From Elusimicrobiales bacterium (GTDB lineage: Bacteria > Elusimicrobiota > Elusimicrobia > Elusimicrobiales > Elusimicrobiaceae), in assembly GCA_041651175.1 (NCBI GenBank), contig JBAZJT010000009.1, positions 41,271-105,270 of the forward strand: 64,000 bases of DNA, written 5' to 3'. The notes below the pieces were generated by a model. That model saw nothing but the letters and a program-made list of their open reading frames with translations, was not told the DNA's origin and did no database searches. This document shows positions 1-8,081 of this stretch, one piece after another. A program made the translations under genes and the position numbers. Each line of letters starts with the position of its first letter. Position 1 is the first letter of the stretch.

Positions 1-754
1 AAGGCTTTTCAGCCGTGTTTTTGGGCGAGTTTTTGAACGCCTCCGCCCGTTCCATCACTTCTTCCGGGCTCTGGGGCGGGACCTGCCTGCCGCTCGGCTG
101 GGGATGCAGACGCTTTACCACGTCCTCCACCAGCTTTTCGGCTTTCTCCTTGGTGAGGCAGTCGTCCAGCCTGCACTCCAAGGTCTTGCGAAGCTCCGCT
201 ATGGAGCCTGCCGCTTCTTGGTTTTCCATCTTGATACCTCCGTTGGGTTTTGCTGTTTCCAGCGATTTCAGGGCTTTGCTCACCGCCTCAGCCAATGCGT
301 CAGGGTCGGCGGGCACCGCCACCAGCGAAATCTCGTATATCTCGGCGAGGGTTAACTGATTCGGCGCGTCGGGGTTCTCATAATGGAACCGCCCGGCAAT
401 AGATATGCCTTTGGCGTGGCCCTCGGTGTAAATCTGGCGGGCGTGTTCCACCACCGGGAAATCCGAGGCCGAGAACTTGGCCTTGAAGTAAAGACCTTTG
501 CCGTCCTCGCGGATTTCGGTCATCGAACCCGCAATGTGGTCAACCGCGTTTACATGGTCGACCAGCAGCACCGGGTTTTTGAGATACTCTTTTAAGTCGT
601 AAACGTAATCCCGTTTGGCCTTATAGACCGTCGGGATATCGCCATATCTGTCGGCCTGATTTTTGGTGTTCGCGTAGCCTTCCAAGAAGACCGCGCCGTT
701 TTCCTGCGTTATCTTGCCGCCTTCAATCGGCAGTATTTTGAATTGCCTGTCCAT
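1..754 (-). CDS. HK97-type prohead protease, running off the window edge
   Basis: Minus-strand frame open from an ATG at 754 to the window edge, at least 251 codons. The start follows GGAGG with good spacing and overlaps the end of the portal gene by 32 bp. The N-terminal ~165 residues have the look of the phage prohead protease family (peptidase S78): an early GYANTKNQADRYGD segment, then LLVDHVNAVDH (a His of the expected catalytic type) and EISLVAVPADPDA, the usual end of the domain. The order portal then protease is the standard HK97 morphogenesis order, so the major capsid protein should follow beyond the edge. Residues after ~175 are charged and helical and look like a scaffold; a second in-frame start with its own ribosome site lies there (see 227-241). 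Role: cleaves the scaffold during head maturation. Family call is from sequence pattern only. Confidence 0.85.
   Translation of the reverse strand, partial: MDRQFKILPIEGGKITQENGAVFLEGYANTKNQADRYGDIPTVYKAKRDYVYDLKEYLKNPVLLVDHVNAVDHIAGSMTEIREDGKGLYFKAKFSASDFPVVEHARQIYTEGHAKGISIAGRFHYENPDAPNQLTLAEIYEISLVAVPADPDALAEAVSKALKSLETAKPNGGIKMENQEAAGSIAELRKTLECRLDDCLTKEKAEKLVEDVVKRLHPQPSGRQVPPQSPEEVMERAEAFKNSPKNTAEKP
227..241 (-). promoter_or_regulatory. Internal ribosome site and in-frame start inside the protease gene
   Basis: On the minus strand GGAGGT (241-236) is followed six bases later by an ATG (229-227) in the same frame as the protease, at codon 176. The product from this start would be the helical, charged C-terminal part alone (MENQEAAGS...). 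This is the arrangement known for lambda C/Nu3, where the scaffold is made from an internal start in the protease gene. Inference from sequence; the 3' end is outside the window. Confidence 0.45.
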
Positions 755-1928
755 TGTTTCCTCCAGAACCCATATTGAGCGGCACAAGATATTGACCGCC
801 CTGACCGTTCGGCAGCTTGTTCATGTTCTCGCGCTCGCGGATATCGTCCGCCGACAGCCAGCCCCATTGCCGCCCTATGGCGTAGGCCTCGTAGCGCGTC
901 TTGATGTCGCCGCGCAGAAGGCCTTCGATGAGAAACTCCGGGAAGAAGTCGCCGGAAAACAGCTTGAACGAAAGCTCCTGCTCGATATTCACCAGCCAAG
1001 GGCGTATCGTATCCGTCACAAATTCAATTGCCTGATGCTCGATGTTGTTGTTCGTCGAGCGGTCAAGGTCCGAAATCTTGTGCAGCGGCATGCGGAAGTA
1101 GCGGGCTATTTCCGACACACCGAACTTGCGGGTTTCCAAAAGCTGCGCGTCCTCCGGCGGCACGCCCACCGCGTTGAACTTCATGCCTTCCTCAAGTACC
1201 GCAACGCGAAACTTGTTGTCCAGTCCTTCGTGCGTTTTTTCAAAAGATTTGCGGAGCCTTGCCGACGCTTCGTCCGACAACTGGCCCGGATGTTCAAGGA
1301 TTCCACCGGGACGAGCGTCGTTGGCGAAGAATTTAGCCGCGTATTTCTGCGCCGCCAGACCCAAACCGATAGCTTCCTTCGCCGCGCGCATCGGCGGCAG
1401 GCCTATAAGACCGTCATAGGACAAGCCTTTGACATGCAGCATGTCCGCAAACGGCACGTTCACCACGCCCGAATCCAGCGCGACCGCATAGACCAGTTGC
1501 CCGTTCACGCGCTTTAAGGCGACCCGCCAAGGCGTAATAGGCCACAATGCAACCGGCTCACCGTTGCGCCGCTCTATCTCCGAATAGTGGTTGCCCCACA
1601 TGCACAGGTGCAACATGATGGCCTGCCGCCAGCTCATGGAGGTCATCTCAGGATTCGGAGCGTCGTGGAGCAGCCGGTAAAGCGGGTGATTAGCAGTGCG
1701 GTTCTTGCCGTCCGCCGTGCGCTGATAGACGTGGAGCGGCAGGCTGCCCACCGTTTGCGACAGCACCTGCGTGCAGGCGTATACCGACGACAGATTCAAC
1801 GCCAGCGTTTCGTTCACCATTACGCCGCTCTGCGTGTCCGAAAGCGGCAGGAACACGTCGGCAAAGAATTGCTGCATGCTTTGCATCTTCCGCCCGCCGA
1901 AACTGAAAATCTTTTTAAGCCAATTCAT
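723..1928 (-). CDS. Phage portal protein, HK97 family
   Basis: A 401-residue protein of the usual length for HK97-type portals. It opens with a short basic segment (MNWLKKIFSFGGRK), then the conserved ETALNLSSVYACTQVL-like stretch (here ETLALNLSSVYACTQVLSQT) and YRLLHDAPNP / WRQAIMLHLCMWGNHY, which are typical of this family. The portal forms the dodecameric ring at the capsid vertex through which DNA enters and leaves. It starts within the end of the large terminase gene (4-bp ATGA overlap) and its 3' end overlaps the protease, so the packaging and head genes are one translationally coupled minus-strand operon. The C-terminus carries a Gly/Asn-rich tail. Strong family call; nothing abnormal seen. 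Confidence 0.93.
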   Translation of the reverse strand: MNWLKKIFSFGGRKMQSMQQFFADVFLPLSDTQSGVMVNETLALNLSSVYACTQVLSQTVGSLPLHVYQRTADGKNRTANHPLYRLLHDAPNPEMTSMSWRQAIMLHLCMWGNHYSEIERRNGEPVALWPITPWRVALKRVNGQLVYAVALDSGVVNVPFADMLHVKGLSYDGLIGLPPMRAAKEAIGLGLAAQKYAAKFFANDARPGGILEHPGQLSDEASARLRKSFEKTHEGLDNKFRVAVLEEGMKFNAVGVPPEDAQLLETRKFGVSEIARYFRMPLHKISDLDRSTNNNIEHQAIEFVTDTIRPWLVNIEQELSFKLFSGDFFPEFLIEGLLRGDIKTRYEAYAIGRQWGWLSADDIRERENMNKLPNGQGGQYLVPLNMGSGGNNGQAIQNTAD

Positions 1929-3487
1929 AAAATCACCATCCCGCGATTCTCGTAGACGCTGTGTCCCGCACCGTGGCGCATCGCCCGGTCCAATGCCATG
2001 ACAGCGGCTACGATGCCATCTATGCGCTGCGTGCTTTTTGATTTGTCCGGCTTGATATTCCCGGCGGGGTCGCTCTTTACTACGGCGTTGTCCGCCATCC
2101 AGCGCATCACCGGATTGCCGCCGTGGTGCAGCTTCCCGGACAGCACCAGCCGCAACAGTTCCTTGCTAGGCCCGGCCATTGAGGCAAAACCCTGACCGAA
2201 AGGCACCACAGTGATGCCCAGCTCGGTCAGCTCTTGCACGATTTTCGCCGCGCCCCAGCGGTCAAATGCGATTTCTTTGAGGTTGTATTGCTTGCGAAGT
2301 TCGGTTATCTTGGCGACGATAAAGCCATAATCAATCACGTTGCCAGCCGTCGCGTTTATAAGCCCCTGCTTGACCCACAATTCATACGGCACATGGTCGC
2401 GATTGGAACGCTCGTGCAGGTCGTCGCCCGGTATCCAGAAGTAAGACAGCAGCTTCACCGCGCCGTCCACGGGGAAAGCCAACACCAGAGCCGTGATGTC
2501 CGTCGTGCTGGACAGGTCCAACCCGGCGTAGCACGGCTTGCCCTTGAGCATTTCGGGGATAACCTGACCGCCGCACGCTTCCCACGCCGCCATAGGCAGC
2601 CAGCGCGATTCCTGCTGCGTCCACTGATTGAGGTGCAGCCGCCGGAAGGTGTTTTCGTAGGCGGGGACATTCCCGGCCTTGGCGCACTCGCGTTTGAGGT
2701 AATCCTCGCTGATGGAAACACCGAGGTTCGGATTGGCCTTGCGCCATATCTTCGGGTCGCGCCAGTCATCCTGCTCGTCCGCCGCGTAAATGACCGGCAA
2801 AAAGCTGTCGTCCTCTATAACGCCTTCCTTGATTCTGCGGGCATATTCGTGCAGCTCCCAGCAGATTGAGTTCCGGTCAAATCCCGCCGTGGTAATCGCC
2901 ACAGTGAGCGGCTGGCTGCGTGCGCCTGTGCTGGTTGCCAGCACATCCCACAGTTCCCGGTTCGGCTGCGCGTGAAGCTCGTCAAAGATAATCCCGTGCG
3001 CGTTCAGCCCGTGTTTCGTATATGCGTCCGCGCTTAAAACCTGATATGTGGACGCGGTGCGGGGGATAAATATGGAATTGCGGTATACCTGCCCGCGCGA
3101 CATCAGCGATTTGGAAGCCATCGCCATGCCTTTTGCAACGTTGAACACTATCGCCGCCTGCTTGGTGTCCGCCGCCGCGCTGTAGACCTCCGCCGAGGCT
3201 TCCTTGTCGGCGTACAGAAGATACAGGGCGATGCCCGAACATAGGCTGGACTTGCCGTTCTTGCGCGGGATTTCTATATAGCAGGTGCGGTACTGGCGGC
3301 TGCCGTCCGGGCGTTTGCAGCCGAAAAGCGGATATACAATGTCTTCCTTCTGCCAACCCTCCAGCGTGAACGCTTCGCCCGCCCATTTGCCTTTTATATG
3401 GACAAGGTAACGCTCGAAGAAGCGCGCCGCTCTGTCAGCCGCTTTCTTGTCAAAATAAAAGTCTTGCGTTTCCTGTGCCATAATCAT
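1925..3487 (-). CDS. Phage terminase large subunit
   Basis: 520 residues, typical size. The ATPase half has a Walker A-like loop in EIPRKNGKSSLCSG and a Walker B in GIIFDELHAQ. The nuclease half shows the expected acidic clusters, GLDLSSTTDITALV and EIAFDRWGAAK. It cuts concatemeric phage DNA and pumps it into the prohead through the portal. The start overlaps the stop of the small subunit (ATGA); a second Met two codons further in is an equally good start. Position between the small terminase and portal confirms the call. Confidence 0.94.
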   Translation of the reverse strand: MIMAQETQDFYFDKKAADRAARFFERYLVHIKGKWAGEAFTLEGWQKEDIVYPLFGCKRPDGSRQYRTCYIEIPRKNGKSSLCSGIALYLLYADKEASAEVYSAAADTKQAAIVFNVAKGMAMASKSLMSRGQVYRNSIFIPRTASTYQVLSADAYTKHGLNAHGIIFDELHAQPNRELWDVLATSTGARSQPLTVAITTAGFDRNSICWELHEYARRIKEGVIEDDSFLPVIYAADEQDDWRDPKIWRKANPNLGVSISEDYLKRECAKAGNVPAYENTFRRLHLNQWTQQESRWLPMAAWEACGGQVIPEMLKGKPCYAGLDLSSTTDITALVLAFPVDGAVKLLSYFWIPGDDLHERSNRDHVPYELWVKQGLINATAGNVIDYGFIVAKITELRKQYNLKEIAFDRWGAAKIVQELTELGITVVPFGQGFASMAGPSKELLRLVLSGKLHHGGNPVMRWMADNAVVKSDPAGNIKPDKSKSTQRIDGIVAAVMALDRAMRHGAGHSVYENRGMVIL

Positions 3488-3939
3488 TCGCCGAAGTACT
3501 CAGTGTCCTCGTCTTGCAAATCGCTGCTTTTGGGTATCACCCTGCCGCGCATGGTGGCAGGTATACCCATCTCAGCCGCCAGCTTCGTCATCATCTGCAT
3601 CCAGCCCCGCGCGATAGACACATGCGGGATTTGCTGATACGCGCCGTTGGGCGTTTTGTAAACCTGCTTGTTGGTCTTGATGACATCGTTCGCCCGCTTC
3701 CAGTTGGAATACGCCGAGCAATAAAGCATGAACAGGTCGCGGTCTATGGAGCTGATAACGCCCAGCGCGGCAAGCTCCGGGAACAGCTCGCGCCATTTGG
3801 CTTTAGCCTCGTCGTCCATGAATTCCGGCGGTTCGCTGTTGGCGGGTCCGGGCTTCGGTTCGGCAGGGTTCGTCCTGCACCGCTTCAAAGTGCCCTTTTT
3901 CCGCTTTATTTCCGTCGGTATCGGCTTTCTTCCGCGCAT
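3484..3939 (-). CDS. Phage terminase small subunit, P27 family
   Basis: 151 residues starting MRGRKPIPTEIKRKKGTLK, the basic N-terminus typical of P27-family small terminases, followed by the helical DNA-recognition part (FMDDEAKAKWRELFPEL, IDRDLFMLYCSAYSNWKRA). It recognises the packaging site and loads the large subunit. It overlaps the large terminase by 4 bp. The start is the only ATG near the conserved N-terminus. Confidence is high from sequence and position. Confidence 0.9.
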   Translation of the reverse strand: MRGRKPIPTEIKRKKGTLKRCRTNPAEPKPGPANSEPPEFMDDEAKAKWRELFPELAALGVISSIDRDLFMLYCSAYSNWKRANDVIKTNKQVYKTPNGAYQQIPHVSIARGWMQMMTKLAAEMGIPATMRGRVIPKSSDLQDEDTEYFGE

Positions 3940-3953
3940 ATTTTCCTTGCCTA

Positions 3954-4038
3954 CCCCCCTATGCGAATTATGGACGCGTTCACGCGTAGCCGCGCATCGG
4001 TCTATAACCGAAAAGCTGGGAGGATTTCATAGGCCTAT
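3954..4038 (+). repeat. ~85-bp non-coding repeat, prophage copy
   Basis: This gap between terS and the HNH gene carries a sequence that recurs at 50114-50198 (reverse orientation) and, in part, at 50323-50390 (same orientation). Shared blocks are a C-run, GCGAATTATGGACGCGT, GGTCTATA, an AAAAG-C/T-GGGAGGA block and a final CCTAT. The copies lie outside convincing genes. It is shared between the prophage and the CRISPR-bearing element; its role is unknown. Confidence 0.65.
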
Positions 4039-4394
4039 GGCCTGTATCGACCGAATCCTCCGTCTTCCTGCGCCGTCTTGAGGCTGTGGTGTTCGTGGCA
4101 CAGCCCCTGCAAATTGTTTTCCTCATCTGTGCCACCCTTGGACTTGGGCACTATATGGTCCACGTCCGTTGATAGCTGCCCGCAGCCCGGATGCCTGCAC
4201 ACCGGGTCCAGCGCCAAGATGAGCAGTCTTAATCTCTGCCAGCGCGAGCCATAGCCACGTTGTGTTGAAGTGCCGCGCCTGTCCCGCTCCGCCTTGTCAG
4301 CCGTCGCCTTGTGCGCCGCGCAGTATCGCACGCCTTCCTCCGCCAATGCAGGGCAGCCGGGATAGGAGCAAGGCGGCAGAGGCTTATGCGGCAT
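4035..4394 (-). CDS. HNH endonuclease
   Basis: 119 residues. The N-terminal part has CSYPGCPALAEEGVRYCAAH, a zinc-binding CxxxxC...CxxH pattern; the C-terminal part has the HNH core VCRHPGCGQLSTDVDHIVP, then KGGTDEENNLQGLCHEHH. HNH proteins next to terminases are a standard part of HK97-type packaging modules, where they nick DNA together with the terminase. It overlaps the methyltransferase gene upstream by 11 bp, so it is in the same operon. Well supported. Confidence 0.92.
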   Translation of the reverse strand: MPHKPLPPCSYPGCPALAEEGVRYCAAHKATADKAERDRRGTSTQRGYGSRWQRLRLLILALDPVCRHPGCGQLSTDVDHIVPKSKGGTDEENNLQGLCHEHHSLKTAQEDGGFGRYRP

Positions 4395-5556
4395 GCTGCA
4401 CCTCGGCCTTCTTGCCCGTCGCCTGCTCCCAGCGTTTGACTATGACATCGGTGTATAAAAGGTCTATCTCGCAGAGGCAGGCTTTGCGTCCAGTATGCTC
4501 GCACGCAATGAGCGTGCTGCCTGACCCGCCGAAGAGGTCCAGCACTGTGTCGTCCTTGCGGCTGCTGTTGCGTATCGCGCGGGCGCAAAGCTCCACGGGC
4601 TTCATGGTCGGGTGTTCCTCACTGCGCGTGGGACGGTTGATTTCCCAGACGGTGGTCTCTGCCCGTCCGCCATACCACTTGTGACTTGCGCCTGCCGCCC
4701 AGCCGTACAGTATCGGCTCGTGCTGCCACTGATAGTCCTGTCTGCCCAGCACAAAGCTCTGTTTGGCCCAGATAACGGTCTGTTTGACCTCAAAGCCGTT
4801 GTCCATGAGCGCCTGCCGGAACAGCATCGTCTTGCCGTCCGCGTGGCACACATAATAAGGCGTCCCGCCATCGCAGACCTTACGCATGGCGCTGAACGCT
4901 TTGCCGAGGAAGGCGCTGAAGTCCGCGTCGGACATCGCGTCGTTCTGTATTGTCAGGCGTTTCTTGGTTTTGCCGACATAGGCGATACCATACGGCGGGT
5001 CGGTGAATATCATGTCGGCCTTGGCACCGCCCATCAGGCGGGCAATGGCAGCGTTGCTGGTTGAATCAGCGCAAAGCAGGCGATGGTCGCCAAGCAACCA
5101 CAGGTCGCCGGGCTTGGTGATAGCTGTCTCCGGCTTGTCAGGTACTTCGTCCAACTTGTCCTCGTCCAGCAATGATTCGTTGCCGAGCGCACCTAACTCG
5201 TCGTCCGAGAACCCGACATCGCGCAGGAAGTCAGCGTCAAAATCGTTGGCAAGTATATCCATGTCCCAGTCGCCCGCCGATATGTTGTCGCGCAGCATCC
5301 GCTTGGCTTCCATTTCCGGGTTGTCCATCACGATAACCGGCACTTCCTTCATGCCGATTTCTACGGCGGCGCGGTAACGCTGATTACCCGCGAATATCAC
5401 CATGTCTTTGTTGACGAGTATGGGCCGCGCTTCAAAATAATCGCGGTCTTCACAGAGGCTGGCGCACAAACGCTTGAACGCCTCGTCCTTGATAACGCGC
5501 GGATTTTGCGGGTTGGGTTTGATTTTGCCGACGGGGATATATTCCGGCTTAAGCAT
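4384..5556 (-). CDS. ParB-like nuclease domain fused to a DNA adenine/cytosine-N4 methyltransferase
   Basis: 390 residues from the ATG at 5556, which follows GGAGGG by 5 bases; an in-frame start ten codons earlier lacks a ribosome site. Residues ~1-100 form a ParB N-terminal domain (YIPVGKIKPNPQNPR, FAGNQRYRAAVEIG). Residues ~165-380 form an N-4/N-6 methylase with the catalytic DPPYGIAY motif first and the SAM-binding DLFGGSGSTLIACE motif near the end. Such ParB-methylase fusions are common in phages and protect phage DNA from host restriction or mark it for packaging. No cognate restriction enzyme is next to it. A terminator-like hairpin lies just upstream. Confidence 0.92.
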   Translation of the reverse strand: MLKPEYIPVGKIKPNPQNPRVIKDEAFKRLCASLCEDRDYFEARPILVNKDMVIFAGNQRYRAAVEIGMKEVPVIVMDNPEMEAKRMLRDNISAGDWDMDILANDFDADFLRDVGFSDDELGALGNESLLDEDKLDEVPDKPETAITKPGDLWLLGDHRLLCADSTSNAAIARLMGGAKADMIFTDPPYGIAYVGKTKKRLTIQNDAMSDADFSAFLGKAFSAMRKVCDGGTPYYVCHADGKTMLFRQALMDNGFEVKQTVIWAKQSFVLGRQDYQWQHEPILYGWAAGASHKWYGGRAETTVWEINRPTRSEEHPTMKPVELCARAIRNSSRKDDTVLDLFGGSGSTLIACEHTGRKACLCEIDLLYTDVIVKRWEQATGKKAEVQHAA

Positions 5557-5633
5557 ATATCCCTCCGGCGCAAAGAGAGGCGGCATCCGTCCGGGCCGAG
5601 CATTTATGTATGTGTGTGCCCGCGCTACCGCCT

Positions 5634-5669
5634 AAAAAAGAAGCCCTGCGCCCATTTTTCAGGGCGCAG
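5634..5669 (-). terminator. Minus-strand terminator upstream of the methyltransferase
   Basis: Read on the minus strand, an 8-bp GC stem (CTGCGCCC / GGGCGCAG) is followed closely by a T-rich run (TTCTTTTTT). No minus-strand gene lies directly upstream except the operon that ends at 7393, beyond the plus-strand rmuC. It may therefore stop read-through from that operon. Confidence 0.55.
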
Positions 5670-5684
5670 AGCAGGGCGTATATT

Positions 5685-5758
5685 GTCGAGGTATACGCTA
5701 AATTTACGCAAAAAGAAATCGAGGTATTCGCCATAGTTCTCCCGGCGTATACCTCGAC
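5685..5758. repeat. Perfect 14-bp inverted repeat with a third partial copy
   Basis: GTCGAGGTATACGC at 5685-5698 is inverted exactly at 5745-5758, with a partial direct copy (TCGAGGTATTCGCC) near 5719. Each arm contains the palindrome GTATAC. The 12-base core GTATACCTCGAC also occurs at 11518-11529 inside a small phage gene. The site lies between the minus-strand methyltransferase and the plus-strand rmuC, where an operator would be expected. Confidence 0.6.
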
Positions 5759-5797
5759 ATTAATAGTCTAGCGGATGTTTGTTTTTAAGTCACGAGT

Positions 5798-5826
5798 TTT
5801 ACTTTGGATAATTTTGGACATATAAT
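5798..5826 (+). promoter_or_regulatory. Candidate promoter of rmuC
   Basis: TTTACT at 5798, a 17-base spacer and a perfect TATAAT at 5821-5826. It lies 60 bases before the rmuC start and just after the inverted repeat, which could act as its operator. Confidence 0.55.
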
Positions 5827-5885
5827 TGAAGATAGAGGCTTCTTCTCCGATATAGCTCACGACAGAACGCAAGGCGGAGGTTTTT

Positions 5886-7421
5886 ATGACGATATTACTA
5901 CTATCTCTGGTTTTAGCAATGATGGCTTACTTGATTTGGAAAGTTGTGCCCGAGTTTCGAAATAATCTTAAAGAAGATATGGATAAATATGCCACTCAAG
6001 CTAGCGAATTGAAAAACGCAATCACGATGGGTCTTACAACAAATGTCGACAAAACTCAAGAAAAACTAGATGCTATCCGCAATGTTGTAGACACCAAAAT
6101 GGCATCTGCGCTAGAAGCAAATACTCAATTGATTAAAACAACTTTGGAAAGCGTTCAAAATGTACAAACAACCACACTCTCCGATATGGGCAAGCAGTTG
6201 GGCGAAGTTAAACGCGCGACACAGGAGGCCATCAATAGTTTTCAGACAAAGCTAGATACAAACCTTGCAGAATCGCGAGGCTCGCTTTCCTCCAATTTGA
6301 AAACAAACACTGACACGGTTCAGGGCACACTGGATAGACTTAAGGGTGAGCTAAAAAACGAATTGCAGCAGTTGCTGGCATCAAATCAAAAAACAATGGG
6401 CGACCTGCAAAAGAGTGTTGAAGAAAAATTTACAGCCATGCAAAAAAGCAATGAGGAGCGACTGGAGAAAATGCGCCAAACGGTTGATGAAAAACTTCAG
6501 GGCACTTTAGAGAAAAGGCTTGGGGAATCCTTCAGAACCGTAAGCGAACAGCTTGAAAAGGTGCATAGTGGTTTAGGGGAGATGAAAAACCTAGCAACCG
6601 ATGTCGGCGGATTAAAACGAGTACTCTCTAATGTTAAAGCGCGCGGAGTTCTTGGGGAAATACAACTTGAGAATATACTAGAGCAGATATTGGCCAAGGG
6701 ACAATATGATAAAAATGTCCAAGTAAAATCTGATTCTGCGGAACGCGTAGAATACGCTGTTATTTTGCCCGGCAGCGATTCAAATAAAGTTGTTTTACCG
6801 ATTGATGCAAAATTCCCAAGGGAAAGTTACGAAAGACTTCTCAATGCTTTTGATAAAGGCGATGTCGCGGAAATTGAAGAGGAAAAGAAAAAATTATTAT
6901 CTGCTGTAAAAAAATCCGCGAAAGACATCCATGATAAATATATAAATCCGCCCACCACAACAGATTTTGCTTTATTATTCCTCCCCATAGAAGGTTTATA
7001 CGCGGAGGTGTTAAGATATCCAGATATTATGGAAGAATTGCAACGACAATATCATGTAATTCTTTCTGGCCCAACCACTCTTATTGCGATACTCAATAGT
7101 TTTAGAATGGGTTTCAAAACTATGGCTATTGAACAGCGCGCAAGTGAAGTCTGGCAGATTTTGGAAGCGGTCAAAACCGAATTTCAAAAGTTCGGTGGAG
7201 TGCTGGATAAAGTAAAAAAGCAACTTGCTACTGCCACCAAAACAATTGATGAAACAAGCACAAGAACTAGAGTAATGGAACGCAAGCTAAAGCAGGTTGA
7301 ACAGTTGCCGGAAGCAGAAGCAGCAAAAGTTTTAGAATTAGCATCTATACCAGAAGAGTTAGAGCCAGCAGTTGAGAACATGGCACCAGAAACTACTCCA
7401 GATGACGACATGCCGTTCTAG
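5886..7421 (+). CDS. rmuC: RmuC family DNA recombination protein
   Basis: 511 residues: an N-terminal membrane anchor (LLLSLVLAMMAYLIWKVV), a long coiled coil over residues ~25-240, then the conserved RmuC nuclease-like core with RGVLGEIQLENIL, VILPGSDSNKVVLPIDAKFP, and FALLFLPIEGLYAEVLR. The family limits inversions at short inverted repeats and has also been connected to phage defence. The start follows GGAGG by 7 bases. It is the only plus-strand gene in this part of the prophage, is visibly more A/T-rich than its neighbours, and its 3' end overlaps the next minus-strand gene by 29 bp. This suggests an acquired 'moron' gene. Family call strong; role in the prophage is inference. Confidence 0.9.
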   Translation: MTILLLSLVLAMMAYLIWKVVPEFRNNLKEDMDKYATQASELKNAITMGLTTNVDKTQEKLDAIRNVVDTKMASALEANTQLIKTTLESVQNVQTTTLSDMGKQLGEVKRATQEAINSFQTKLDTNLAESRGSLSSNLKTNTDTVQGTLDRLKGELKNELQQLLASNQKTMGDLQKSVEEKFTAMQKSNEERLEKMRQTVDEKLQGTLEKRLGESFRTVSEQLEKVHSGLGEMKNLATDVGGLKRVLSNVKARGVLGEIQLENILEQILAKGQYDKNVQVKSDSAERVEYAVILPGSDSNKVVLPIDAKFPRESYERLLNAFDKGDVAEIEEEKKKLLSAVKKSAKDIHDKYINPPTTTDFALLFLPIEGLYAEVLRYPDIMEELQRQYHVILSGPTTLIAILNSFRMGFKTMAIEQRASEVWQILEAVKTEFQKFGGVLDKVKKQLATATKTIDETSTRTRVMERKLKQVEQLPEAEAAKVLELASIPEELEPAVENMAPETTPDDDMPF

Positions 7422-7593
7422 ATTTTTTGAATCGTCTTACGGTATCGTAAGCTATCCACACCGACGTTAGGCCCATCTCATAGGCGACCTCTTTCGGGGC
7501 TTTGCCCTGCTTGAGCCGCTTTAGGATTTCCTTGTCCCGCATCAGCGTGGACAGCCGGATGCCCGGCTTCTTGACCCGCTTTTTCCGTTTCAT
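7393..7593 (-). CDS. Small helix-turn-helix protein of the prophage
   Basis: 66 residues from an ATG preceded by GGAGG at 7 bases; a longer frame upstream lacks a ribosome site. A basic N-terminus (MKRKKRVKKPGIRLS) precedes KRLKQGKAPKEVAYEMGLTS, a helix-turn-helix-like segment. It overlaps the stop of the previous gene (ATGA). It is probably a small DNA-binding regulator; no closer family recognised. Confidence 0.65.
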   Translation of the reverse strand: MKRKKRVKKPGIRLSTLMRDKEILKRLKQGKAPKEVAYEMGLTSVWIAYDTVRRFKKSRTACRHLE

Positions 7594-7841
7594 ACCCTGC
7601 CTCCGTTTTCCAGAATGATTTTGCCGTTGAACATTTCGGCGATATGCTCCACCCTGTCCCATGCGGCGGCGTCCTCCTGCGTAAAGCCCTGCCTCAGGGC
7701 CGCCAACGGCTTCAGGACCTCGTTTTCAAACACAGTATGGTCTTGGGCCGTGTCCTTGCCCAAAGCCTCCTGCTTCTTGAGCCAGCGTAGGCCTTCCAGT
7801 TTCCGTTTCAACAGCCGCTTGTAATTCTCATGCGTATCCAT
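7590..7841 (-). CDS. Small prophage protein of unknown function
   Basis: 83 residues, charged and helical (MDTHENYKRLLKRKLEGLRWLKKQEALG...). GGGAGG lies close before the start, and the stop overlaps the next start by 4 bp, so it is translated together with the HTH protein. I do not recognise a family. Confidence 0.65.
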   Translation of the reverse strand: MDTHENYKRLLKRKLEGLRWLKKQEALGKDTAQDHTVFENEVLKPLAALRQGFTQEDAAAWDRVEHIAEMFNGKIILENGGRV

Positions 7842-7857
7842 AACCCTCCCGGCATTT

Positions 7858-8042
7858 AGTGACGAAACTTAGTGACGATTGTCCTTTTTCCTTTTTGCTA
7901 TATATTTGTTTTCTTTTTTTCTTCCTAATTGAGCTAAAAAGAAAAGTTTCATCACTTTCGTCACTTTTTTAAGTTTCCTCCAATACAAACCGCAGTGATA
8001 ATGCCTTAAAAGTTTCGTCACTGAATCATCACTATCGTCACT
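7858..8042. repeat. Five TCGTCACT iterons around an A/T-rich stretch; candidate phage replication origin
   Basis: The 240-base gap between the helicase gene and the small genes has the octamer TCGTCACT/AGTGACGA at 7858, 7871 (one orientation) and 7958, 8015, 8035 (the other), flanking an A/T-rich stretch. A site like this beside a primase-helicase is typical of phage replication origins. A 65-codon frame here has no ribosome site and reads repeat-derived sequence, so I do not call a gene. Confidence 0.5.
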
Positions 8043-8081
8043 AACCGGGCGTAATAATGCCCTCAACAGGCCGCAAACCGC

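Noticed and set aside
714..1517. Long plus-strand frame opposite the portal gene
   Set aside because: No ribosome site, no family pattern; it is the complement of the well-supported portal gene. The same holds for other long antisense frames over the terminase, helicase and glmU-prs genes.
7869..8066. 65-codon minus-strand frame between helicase and small genes
   Set aside because: It reads the TCGTCACT repeats (SDDSDDSVTK-like sequence), lacks a ribosome site and covers the likely origin.
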